Shown piece by piece: positions 26,232 through 33,896 of a stretch of DNA of 64,000 nt. The notes beneath the pieces are model-generated. The model was not told where the DNA came from. It did not search any database and was given only the letters and a program-made list of their open reading frames with translations. Every line of letters starts with the position of its first letter. Position 1 is the first letter of the stretch. The translations under genes were made by a program, and so were the position numbers. This DNA is from Zhongshania sp. (GTDB taxonomy: Bacteria; Pseudomonadota; Gammaproteobacteria; Pseudomonadales; Spongiibacteraceae). The DNA lies in NCBI RefSeq assembly GCF_029212375.1, contig NZ_JARGNU010000009.1:77911-141910 (forward strand). Reading direction: 5' to 3'.

Positions 26232-27077
26232 ATGAAAAATATACGAGTAGGGATAGCTTTATCGGTAGTAATGTTGGCTATGTCGCCGTTGGTAAGTGCA
26301 GAAAGTGGTACTTGTCGTTCGCCTGCGCCAGGTATGCCACTGGAGCTGGATGGCTGCAAAGCAGGTGATTCACTTATATTGCGAGAGGTACATTTTGATA
26401 ACGACTCGGCGAAATTGAGACCGTCCGCTATGACCTTTCTCGATCAAGTTGCAAAGGAGCTGAAGGACAATCCGACGATCAAAGTCGCGATTGAGGGGCA
26501 TACCGATAATAACGCATCCTATGATTACAATATGAATTTGTCGCAGAATCGCGCAAATTCCGCCAAATTCTATTTGGTTTCGGCGGGTGTTAATCCAGCC
26601 CAACTCGTGCCTAAAGGCTATGGTTTTACGCAGCCTATAGCGGATAATGCCACTGCAGACGGCCGAGCCTTGAATCGCCGGGTAGAGCTGGAATTGGTTG
26701 GCACCTTGGTATTAGCGCCAGCCAAGCCCACCAAAGTGTATATCTCTACATTCCATGCCAAGCCTGAGCGGTTGGTGGTGCCCGTGGGCACCGAAGTTAC
26801 TTGGGTTAACTATGATGAAATCTCCCACGACATTACCTTTGACGGCGTAATGGGTTCGCGTATTTGGACTAGCCCTTGGTTAGGCAATACCTACAGCCTG
26901 AAGTTTGACCAAGCGGGTACCTATAATTACCGTTGCAGCGTGCACAAAGATGTTAACGGTAAAATTGAGGTTAAGCCGTCGGTTGATCAATATGTTACTA
27001 CTGAGTCACCGGTTTACGGTGGCCAAACCACCTCATCGTATAAGGCAAACCAGACCGTAGAACCCTACGGCGGCTAA
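26232..27077 (+). CDS. OmpA-domain protein fused to a cupredoxin domain
   Basis: A 281-residue exported protein: signal peptide (about 1-23), a peptidoglycan-binding OmpA/MotB domain (about 46-157, with EGHTDNNASYDYNMNLSQNR and a terminal NRRVEL), then a plastocyanin-like cupredoxin domain (about 166-248). Copper ligands visible are H199, C235 and H238; the position expected for the axial Met is V241 (CSVHKDV, amicyanin spacing). This would anchor a copper or electron-transfer domain to the cell wall. The ATG at 26232 follows GGGGG; the frame extends to 26199 without a better start. I know of no name for this domain combination. Confidence 0.85.
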   Translation: MKNIRVGIALSVVMLAMSPLVSAESGTCRSPAPGMPLELDGCKAGDSLILREVHFDNDSAKLRPSAMTFLDQVAKELKDNPTIKVAIEGHTDNNASYDYNMNLSQNRANSAKFYLVSAGVNPAQLVPKGYGFTQPIADNATADGRALNRRVELELVGTLVLAPAKPTKVYISTFHAKPERLVVPVGTEVTWVNYDEISHDITFDGVMGSRIWTSPWLGNTYSLKFDQAGTYNYRCSVHKDVNGKIEVKPSVDQYVTTESPVYGGQTTSSYKANQTVEPYGG

Positions 27078-27095
27078 TCTTATTCGATAAATTAC

Positions 27096-27150
27096 AGGCC
27101 TTAATCGGTGTTGTTTAATGATTGCAACGCACCGATTTAAGGCCTTTTTT
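27096..27150 (+). terminator. Rho-independent terminator after the OmpA-cupredoxin gene
   Basis: AGGCCTTAATCGGTG (27096-27110) pairs with CACCGATTTAAGGCCT (one bulged T) and is followed by TTTTT. It lies 19 bases after the stop codon. Further on, 27173-27208 can fold as a second hairpin (GCACAA/TTGTGC outside, CTGCGC/GCGCAG inside) of no evident role. Confidence 0.85.
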
Positions 27151-27290
27151 ATTGCTTAAAATGAATTTTTTTGCACAAATGCTGCGCGCTACTGCGCAGT
27201 TGTTGTGCTTTATCTTGTCAGCAGTGGCGGTTTAAATCGGCAAACTAAGGCCTTGTTGGCGACTAAGAAAAATATTTTCATCAGCGCTAT

Positions 27291-28625
27291 TTATTTTAAG
27301 TGCGAGTGAACATCAATAGTTTGCTCAAACAAGGATTTGAAATGCTCTTGGATTCGCGCCAAATCCAGTAGCGACATGCCGCTGGAAAAACCAAACCACA
27401 CATATAAGCCATTAAGGTCGCGAAACATGGGCGGGAGGTAGCGGGGCGCCTCGATGAAACCGGCTTGCTGATAGTGGTGAAGCACTGGCACATCATCTAA
27501 GGCTACTTTACCCACAAACAGCATCGGCAGCATTTCGGGTTTATCTGACAAAATCGCGCTGCGAATAAAATTCACGGTTTCCACAAAACCTTTCACATAC
27601 GACAAATCCTTGGTAAAACAGCTGCCGCCTTCGACCATACCGCCGCGGAATACCCGCTGGGCAATTTTATAGCTGTCGTGCTGGCTCAGTCCCTGGCTCA
27701 CAAAATGCCGGTAGACTTCAAGAAAATCGGCGCCGTTTTCGGCCATATCAATCGCCACCACACGGTCGCTAATACGCCGCGCACGGGCGGGGAAGGAGCT
27801 AAAGGTGAGGGTTTCAATTAAAACTGCCAAACCTTCCTGCAGGGCAGTTATGCGCGGTGAACCGACGCTCAACCAAGTAGCCCAAGGTTGATTGCGACCG
27901 TTGAGCGTGGTGCCCACATGCACCCAGCCCTCGTGAACTTCGAGCACCTGTAAATCGAGGCTGGAAAACGAGGAGTGGGTATTGACCTTAATGCAGTCAC
28001 CTCCCGCGGCGGCGTCAGACACAATGCCATCGGTTTCCTTAACCGAAAAAGCACTGTCGGAAAAATAGGGCGCAAGGCGCTGCTCTAATTGTTTTACGGC
28101 TTCTTCTGCGCTGAGGTTTTTGGGGTAAGCGGCAGCGAGATGTTTGGCGGCTGGGAGTGAAAAAATATGGCAGAGCCGCTGCCCCATTTCAATAAGGGTT
28201 AAATTGTCGCCGCGCAGATGGTCGCGGGCCGAGCCGTAGAGCTCGCGACTGGCTTCTAAAAAGCGTGGCCGGCCGCGATTTTCTACCAGATCAATAACGA
28301 TCAAATACTGCTCAATGGTCTCCACTAAAATTTTGCCAAGTGGGTCGCCCTTGCCCAGCTGCTTGTGAACTTGTGTGCGCAGGGCTTTAAGTTCGGCAAT
28401 TTTACTGGCGGGATCAAAGTTGAGGGGGTTTTGTAAATAGTAATTGCGATCGACCGCCGGCAGTTTATTCGCCTTGTCGGCAAAGAATTGGGTCTCAATA
28501 CCTTGTGGCCATTTAATCGCATCGAGGATCAATATGGGCTTCTGTATTGCAATGAGCGACTCAGAAAGCTGCTTAAGGGATTCGCAGTAGTGGCGGTCGG
28601 CGTTGCTCAGGGTTTGGCTAGACAT
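27291..28625 (-). CDS. DUF1704 (QEGLA-motif) putative zinc metallopeptidase
   Basis: A 444-residue soluble protein of the family annotated as 'flavohemoglobin expression-modulating QEGLA motif protein'. HEGWVH at 231-236 is an HExxxH zinc motif and QEGLA at 263-267 supplies the likely third ligand E264. The family is related to the eukaryotic tyrosine carboxypeptidase MATCAP, so a carboxypeptidase acting on a terminal residue is plausible; that is inference. Only 8 bases separate it from the GNAT-C39 gene, so they are co-transcribed, and the RimK-like ligase is divergent. The old flavohemoglobin label has little support. Confidence 0.85.
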   Translation of the reverse strand: MSSQTLSNADRHYCESLKQLSESLIAIQKPILILDAIKWPQGIETQFFADKANKLPAVDRNYYLQNPLNFDPASKIAELKALRTQVHKQLGKGDPLGKILVETIEQYLIVIDLVENRGRPRFLEASRELYGSARDHLRGDNLTLIEMGQRLCHIFSLPAAKHLAAAYPKNLSAEEAVKQLEQRLAPYFSDSAFSVKETDGIVSDAAAGGDCIKVNTHSSFSSLDLQVLEVHEGWVHVGTTLNGRNQPWATWLSVGSPRITALQEGLAVLIETLTFSSFPARARRISDRVVAIDMAENGADFLEVYRHFVSQGLSQHDSYKIAQRVFRGGMVEGGSCFTKDLSYVKGFVETVNFIRSAILSDKPEMLPMLFVGKVALDDVPVLHHYQQAGFIEAPRYLPPMFRDLNGLYVWFGFSSGMSLLDLARIQEHFKSLFEQTIDVHSHLK

Positions 28626-28633
28626 AGGCTGGG

Positions 28634-29743
28634 TTACTCCGTGCTAGCGGGGTGAATGGCGATAAGGCAGCGCAGACGGTTGCGGCCAAAGCTAGCCATG
28701 GCGGTAAACGCCTCAATACTAATGGGTACGTGCATAAAATCGGTTTCGCTCTGCCAGCGGCTGTCATTGGTGTCGGGGTCGCTGATATACACAAAATGTT
28801 CGTCGGTTTTACTCACATACACCCAGTGGGGCGCACGATTGCGGTTGAGTGCCCAAGTGCTGATTAGGGCGAGCACATTGTCGTGTCGCTCCAGAATCTC
28901 ACGGAATTGATTGGGCCCCAAAGGGTTAATTTCGATGCTGGCCGGAAAGTGACTTAATTGTTCGGTAAAGTCTTGATGAACCAGCTCAATAACTTCGCGC
29001 TTTTCCGTGCTGCGCACACTGTCGATGAACGGGGTGCCGCTGCGGTTGATATACAGATTTACGCCAAAGCCGCGACGCAGCGCAGACAGGGCTAAACCGT
29101 GGGGCGAGCAGCCGCCGTGGCCGGTGGTCATAAATATGGTGGTGGCCTCGCGCCAGAGCTGCAATTCCTCGCGGCGAGTCATTGCGTAGTCGGCATTGAT
29201 ATTGGCCATGGCCATCATCAACGCCGCTGGCCCGCAGCTGAATTCGGTGGTTTGCCGGTAGTAGGCCGGCGCCTTGCCGACGATTGGGCTGGTTTCTGGG
29301 TGTAGGCGTTTCTCAAAGCGCAGCGCGGTGCAGCCGTCTTCGTAGTAGTCGTCTATGTCATCAAAAACATGGTAGTCGAGCTTTTTATAAAGGGCGATGG
29401 CCGCGGGATTGTCGTTGCGCACCTCTAGGCGAACAAACAAGCAGTGGCGAGTGCGGGCTTGGTGCTCGGCGTCGGCCAACAGCGCTTGGGCCAAGCCACG
29501 GCCCCGAAAATCGGGGTCGAGGGCAATTGAGTAAAGCCTAGCTAAGCTGGTGCCGGTGCGAAAAAGAACTATGCTATAACCGGCAATGCGGTCATTCACT
29601 AAAATTACCGATGCCGAGTGGGCGCCGGGCTTGATTAGGCTTTTAAAACTGCGGCGCGACAATTTATCGCCGCTAAAACAGCGGTTTTCCAAGGCTTCTA
29701 GGGCGTTTAAATCGCCCTCGGTGGCCGCGCGGATAGAACTCAT
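28634..29743 (-). CDS. GNAT acetyltransferase fused to a C39-like peptidase
   Basis: A 369-residue two-domain protein. Residues 1-145 are a GNAT (RimI-like) acetyltransferase with the acetyl-CoA loop RGRGLAQALL at 80-89. Residues about 160-365 are a papain-like C39 peptidase domain with Cys170 (TEFSCGPAAL), His306 (PHWVYV) and Asp322 (ISDPD), a complete triad. There is no transporter domain, so it is not a bacteriocin exporter. It is divergent from the RimK-like gene (242 bases between starts) and in one unit with the DUF1704 gene. Fusion of N-acylation and peptide cleavage suggests processing of a peptide or peptide-like metabolite. Confidence 0.9.
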   Translation of the reverse strand: MSSIRAATEGDLNALEALENRCFSGDKLSRRSFKSLIKPGAHSASVILVNDRIAGYSIVLFRTGTSLARLYSIALDPDFRGRGLAQALLADAEHQARTRHCLFVRLEVRNDNPAAIALYKKLDYHVFDDIDDYYEDGCTALRFEKRLHPETSPIVGKAPAYYRQTTEFSCGPAALMMAMANINADYAMTRREELQLWREATTIFMTTGHGGCSPHGLALSALRRGFGVNLYINRSGTPFIDSVRSTEKREVIELVHQDFTEQLSHFPASIEINPLGPNQFREILERHDNVLALISTWALNRNRAPHWVYVSKTDEHFVYISDPDTNDSRWQSETDFMHVPISIEAFTAMASFGRNRLRCLIAIHPASTE

Positions 29744-29839
29744 TACAACAACCTATTTAGGGGGATCTTGCTCTGGTGAATTGTGGGCGCTGGCGAGCCA
29801 AAAGCCAATCAAAATCACTGTGATAATAAGACCTTAAAT

Positions 29840-29857
29840 AGCGCTGCGCGCAGCGCT
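29840..29857. promoter_or_regulatory. Perfect 18-bp palindrome between the divergent GNAT-C39 and RimK-like genes
   Basis: AGCGCTGCGCGCAGCGCT is self-complementary over its full length, and CTTAA (29833-29837) / TTAAG (29858-29862) continue the symmetry with a 2-base bulge. It is GC-rich within an AT-rich spacer, and sits between divergent starts, so it may be an operator; as RNA it would be a strong hairpin but has no T-tract. Confidence 0.4.
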
Positions 29858-29985
29858 TTAAGTTCAGTTGGCGGTGGGTTTATTCTGCGTAATATTTACC
29901 CGCCAGATTATTGAACGGCGTATTGTTAATAGCAAAAATTGGTCGCAGAATGCGGCTCATCGTTTGCCCTATTGAGAGATGGCTA

Positions 29986-31455
29986 ATGTCACGTTTTTTT
30001 GTTGTTGTTGACGATCTAAAGGATTGGTCGCCCTATTACCCTAGCCAAGATGTCATCACCTTCGATGACTACTTAGAGCGCATTGGTCAGAGCAGCGGCG
30101 AGCGGGTGCGGGTAATCAATTTGGCGCGCAGCTACCGCTATTTGGGTACGGGCTATTACTGCTCGCTGCTGGCCGAAGCGCGTAGTCACAATGTATTGCC
30201 CTCGGTAAACACTTTGAGTGAGCTGGCGCGCAAGTCACTCTCAGGCATTTTGCTCGAGGGTGTGGAGCCGCTGTTAGCTAAATTACCTGCGGCCAAGCTG
30301 GGCGACAGCATTAGCTTTCGGAGTTGGTTTGGCGAATGCTTAGAACCCGAGTACGCGGCAATCGCCAAAGCGGTTTTTGAGCGTTTTCCGTCGCCGTTGA
30401 TCGAGATTACCCTCGAATTCAATAAGACACGCTGGCAGATTAAGAAGCTGCACTTGGTAGCCTTAAAATCCCTGAAAGCGGGTGGCGAGCAAGAGGCCTT
30501 TGCCTCGACCTTTGAGCGCTTCAGCAGCAAAATGTGGCGCAAGCCCAAGGCCAGAAAAACCTTTCGCTACGATTTGGCAATTTTGGTTGACCCCGACGAA
30601 AAACTGCCGCCCAGCGATAAGGGCGCACTGCGCAAATTTACCAAGGCGGCGGCAAATTTGGGGATTTCTGCCGAGCTAATTACCAAGAAGGATTACTTGC
30701 GCCTGCCGGAATACGATGGCTTGTTTATTCGCGAAACCACTTCGGTAGATCACCACACCTACCGCTTTGCCAAAAAGGCGGCGGCAGAGGGCTTGGTGGT
30801 GATGGACGATCCAACCTCCATCTTGCGCTGCACCAATAAAATTTACTTGGCCGACTTACTCAAGAGCCACAAAGTGCCAACGCCGCGCACAGAAATTTTG
30901 CGGCGCGATAACACCGAAGAGTTACACCGTATTGCCGATACGCTGGGCTACCCGATTGTGCTTAAAGTACCCGACGGGGCGTTTTCGCGGGGTGTGGTTA
31001 AGGTTGAGGACTGGGACAGCTTGGTGAGTGAGAGCAAACGTCTACTCGACAAATCCGCTTTACTGCTGGCTCAAGAATTTATGTATACCGACTACGATTG
31101 GCGCATTGGTGTACTCGACGGCAAACCGCTGTTTGCCTGCCGGTATTATATGGTGCGCAATCACTGGCAAATTTATAAACACAGCAGCAGTAAAAGCCAG
31201 TCGGGCGGTTTCGACACCATGCCGACATACGAGGCCCCCAAAAAGGTGATAGATGTTGCCGTAAAAGCCTGCAAATTAATTGGCGATGGTTTTTATGGTG
31301 TGGATGTAAAGCAGTCTGACAACCGCGTGGTGATTATTGAAGTTAACGATAACCCCAGTATCGATTCTGGTGTAGAAGACCTATTTCTTGGTGACGGCTT
31401 ATACGATTCGGTCATGGAAGTATTTTTACGCCGCATGGAAAAACGTCGGCGTTAA
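29986..31455 (+). CDS. RimK-family ATP-grasp ligase with RLAN N-terminal domain
   Basis: A 489-residue protein. The N-terminal part (about 1-190, SRFFVVVDDLKDWSPYYPSQD, then GTGYYCSLLAEARSHNVLPSVNT) is the RimK-like ATP-grasp N-terminal domain (RLAN); the C-terminal part (about 270-485) is an ATP-grasp ligase with PIVLKVPDGAFSRGV and the metal-binding VVIIEVNDNPSIDSG. Such enzymes form amide bonds between amino acids or onto peptides. The ATG at 29986 after GAGAGATGG is used; the frame to 29911 adds 25 non-family residues. Its genomic partners are two peptidase-type proteins, so its product may be a small peptide or a peptide tag. Confidence 0.9.
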   Translation: MSRFFVVVDDLKDWSPYYPSQDVITFDDYLERIGQSSGERVRVINLARSYRYLGTGYYCSLLAEARSHNVLPSVNTLSELARKSLSGILLEGVEPLLAKLPAAKLGDSISFRSWFGECLEPEYAAIAKAVFERFPSPLIEITLEFNKTRWQIKKLHLVALKSLKAGGEQEAFASTFERFSSKMWRKPKARKTFRYDLAILVDPDEKLPPSDKGALRKFTKAAANLGISAELITKKDYLRLPEYDGLFIRETTSVDHHTYRFAKKAAAEGLVVMDDPTSILRCTNKIYLADLLKSHKVPTPRTEILRRDNTEELHRIADTLGYPIVLKVPDGAFSRGVVKVEDWDSLVSESKRLLDKSALLLAQEFMYTDYDWRIGVLDGKPLFACRYYMVRNHWQIYKHSSSKSQSGGFDTMPTYEAPKKVIDVAVKACKLIGDGFYGVDVKQSDNRVVIIEVNDNPSIDSGVEDLFLGDGLYDSVMEVFLRRMEKRRR

Positions 31456-31474
31456 TGCGCCGCCACTACAGAGA

Positions 31475-32626
31475 TTAATTCCCTGGCGATAGGCCACACT
31501 GGCTAAGCAAGGCGCTAGCCAGTGCCACATGGTGGCGCTGAGCCTCGGTTGTGGCGACAAGTAAATTGTCGCGCTGGGCTTGCCATTCAATAAAGGCAGG
31601 TGGAATCGCTAAGTTATTTTTTGTCATGGCGGCGAGCACATCATGTTCAATGCTGCCTACCACCGCCATTACCGCAAATTGGTGTTGATTAATTCTGCTG
31701 GCCTGGGCTTGTAGTTGGCTAATAAACACGCTGTTTAAAGCGCCGCGAAAATGCTCCGCCGCGGGAATCGGCTGCGGCTTAAGGCAGAGCGGCCGGCCAT
31801 TTACACGCTGGGCAATAATACTGCTGGCGCTTATTAATCCGTTTACATTAAGCTGCTGCGCGGCGAGCATACTGCCACCTGCACCTAGGCGAATTTCGCC
31901 TAAGGTATTTAGCAACGTGTCGCTAAATTGCTGCCACTCTATCGACGACCAAGCAGCCATTGCCTCGGGCTCGCTGAGCCACTCAGTTTGCCATTGCCGC
32001 CAGCGAGCCAGCGCGGCAAGGCTGGGGTCTTTGCCCTTGAGTGGATAAACATTTAAATCAACGGGCATCTGCCAAAACTGCCGAAACTCAGGGCCAATCA
32101 AACTCGCAGCAAAAATGCGCGCTGGTAATTCCCGCTGCTTGATTTGCGCGGCTATTTCCAATTGCGCTGCCAGCGCTATTAAGTTGTCTTCTTTTAGTAT
32201 TTTCTGGCACGTGGCGGCTTGGCTTATAAAGCGCAAATCAAAAATTAGCCTAGCAGCGGCGTCGCCGTGGCGGCCGAGAATACTATTGCGTTGGGCAATA
32301 GTGTCGCGCAGCGCGCAGCGCCGCATTCGTAAAAAGTCCAGTAAATCGATGCCGCTGCCGCTGAACTCGAGGCTGAGTTCTCTGGGCTTGGGTAAATGAG
32401 GAAAAGCAATATCGTTTTGCGGCTCAGCTTGGCGTTGCAGCACCCGCTCTAATCGGCTTTGGTAGTCTTGCCATTGCGAAGCTAGTTGATTTTTGTTAGC
32501 ACACGCGCCAATGGTGCAGCTAAGTAAAGCAAATACAAAAATACGAGTAATAGCGACACGTTTACTAAACCTTTGCACCGCGTGCGCGCTGGGCTGACGC
32601 TTTGTTAATTGCTTTGCTATTGCCAT
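31475..32626 (-). CDS. DUF3080 family lipoprotein
   Basis: A 383-residue protein with a basic N terminus of about 27 residues, a hydrophobic stretch and a lipobox-like IGAC (Cys42), then a helical domain with the DUF3080 pattern: PRELSLEFSGSGIDLLDFLRMRRC, RNSILGR and further conserved Cys residues. Function unknown; probably a periplasm-facing lipoprotein. The true start may be further in than the ATG at 32626, since 27 residues before the hydrophobic core is long. It converges with the RimK-like gene, with 19 bases between the stops. Confidence 0.75.
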   Translation of the reverse strand: MAIAKQLTKRQPSAHAVQRFSKRVAITRIFVFALLSCTIGACANKNQLASQWQDYQSRLERVLQRQAEPQNDIAFPHLPKPRELSLEFSGSGIDLLDFLRMRRCALRDTIAQRNSILGRHGDAAARLIFDLRFISQAATCQKILKEDNLIALAAQLEIAAQIKQRELPARIFAASLIGPEFRQFWQMPVDLNVYPLKGKDPSLAALARWRQWQTEWLSEPEAMAAWSSIEWQQFSDTLLNTLGEIRLGAGGSMLAAQQLNVNGLISASSIIAQRVNGRPLCLKPQPIPAAEHFRGALNSVFISQLQAQASRINQHQFAVMAVVGSIEHDVLAAMTKNNLAIPPAFIEWQAQRDNLLVATTEAQRHHVALASALLSQCGLSPGN

Positions 32627-32764
32627 AGAAAGGCCTTAATTGGTTACGCAAGTGGCGAGGCGTATACTTAAACCGACAGCTACTGCAATACTATACTAAT
32701 AAAGGAAGTGAACGGATCAGTCGCCGCGCCATTGCACAAACTTGCACAGGGATGGTTTTGAGTT

Positions 32765-33727
32765 TTGGATAAATTCGATCGTTTTCAGCTTCTGCATCGG
32801 CAGTTTAGTCAGCATCGCAAACCAATACCAATTGCTCGGCTTGCCATATTGCTAGAGTGTTCAGAAAAAACCGTAAAGCGCGCTATCGACAATATGCGCG
32901 ATTACTTAGACGCCCCCATAGAATACATTTCCGAAGCCAAAGGCTGGGCTTACGCGCCACAAGCGCTAGGCCATTACGAACTGCCCGGCTTGTGGCTAAC
33001 CAGTGCCGAGCTGCAATCGCTGGCCCTGCTTTTACAACTGCTAAACAGCTTTGGCAACGGCTTGCTAAATCAAGAGCTATCTGTTATCGAGCAGTCTATT
33101 ACCAAATTATTGGCCTCGCGGGGTATTGAACGCAGCGCGTTTGATCAACACATTAAGGTGCTAGCGCTGAGTAACCGTTACCTTGCTAGTCAAATGTTTG
33201 CGCAAGTGTGTGAGGCGGTCTTAAAAAAGCGACGTTTGATTATTAACTACCGCAACTACCAGCAGCAAGCGTCCCAGCGCGAGATAAGCCCGCAAACCTT
33301 GGTGTATTACCGCGAAAACTGGTACCTCGACGCGTGGTGCCATCTTCGTAATGACCTGCGTACCTTCTCCTTAGCCAGAATAGAAAAGCTCAATATTCTC
33401 GATAACAGCGCATTGCCAATAACAGGCGAACAACTAACGGCGCACTTTACCAAAGGCTACGGCATTTTTTCTGGCGCAGCCAAATACACCGCAACATTAC
33501 GCTTTGGGCCGGCGCTCGCCCACGAAATTGCCATGCAACAATGGCACCCAGAACAAATAGGAAAATGGGATGGGCGTGATTACCTGTTAAGCCTGCCATA
33601 CAGTGATGAGCGAGAACTTATTCAAGATATTCTGCGCTACGGCCCCGACGTTACAGTTGAGCAACCAAGCGAACTTCGGCAAGCAGTACATAATCGGCTT
33701 AAACAAGCCATTCAGTTGTATAAGTGA
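32765..33727 (+). CDS. WYL-domain transcriptional regulator
   Basis: A 320-residue regulator with an N-terminal HTH (about 1-60, including SEKTVKRAIDNMRDYLDAPIEY) and a WYL domain (about 145-225, RENWYLDAWCHLRNDLRTFSLARI), ending in a WCX-like domain. WYL proteins often control defence loci and may sense nucleic-acid ligands. It stands directly upstream of and in the same direction as cas3, with 169 bases between. The start is TTG; no ATG or GTG lies in frame at a suitable place, and AGGGATGG precedes it. A role in controlling the cas operon is inferred from position. Confidence 0.88.
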   Translation: MDKFDRFQLLHRQFSQHRKPIPIARLAILLECSEKTVKRAIDNMRDYLDAPIEYISEAKGWAYAPQALGHYELPGLWLTSAELQSLALLLQLLNSFGNGLLNQELSVIEQSITKLLASRGIERSAFDQHIKVLALSNRYLASQMFAQVCEAVLKKRRLIINYRNYQQQASQREISPQTLVYYRENWYLDAWCHLRNDLRTFSLARIEKLNILDNSALPITGEQLTAHFTKGYGIFSGAAKYTATLRFGPALAHEIAMQQWHPEQIGKWDGRDYLLSLPYSDERELIQDILRYGPDVTVEQPSELRQAVHNRLKQAIQLYK

Positions 33728-33842
33728 TTCGTGGCGGGAATGTGCGCGATTTTTAGGCTTATAACTGGCGACCAAAAGCACTGGATATATCGCCAGGACA
33801 GGTTTTGACCGGTAAGGGTGCTAAGGTGGCGGCAGTTATACA

Positions 33843-33861
33843 TTAACTTGCTTTAAGTTAA
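33843..33861. promoter_or_regulatory. Inverted repeat upstream of cas3, possible WYL operator
   Basis: TTAACTT and AAGTTAA flank GCTTT, a perfect 7-bp inverted repeat centred 45 bases upstream of the cas3 ATG. It is the only clear dyad in the 169-base gap between the WYL regulator and cas3, so it is a candidate operator or part of the promoter region. Confidence 0.45.
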
Positions 33862-33896
33862 GTGGGTATTTTACGGGCAGCGCCAAGGATGCATAA

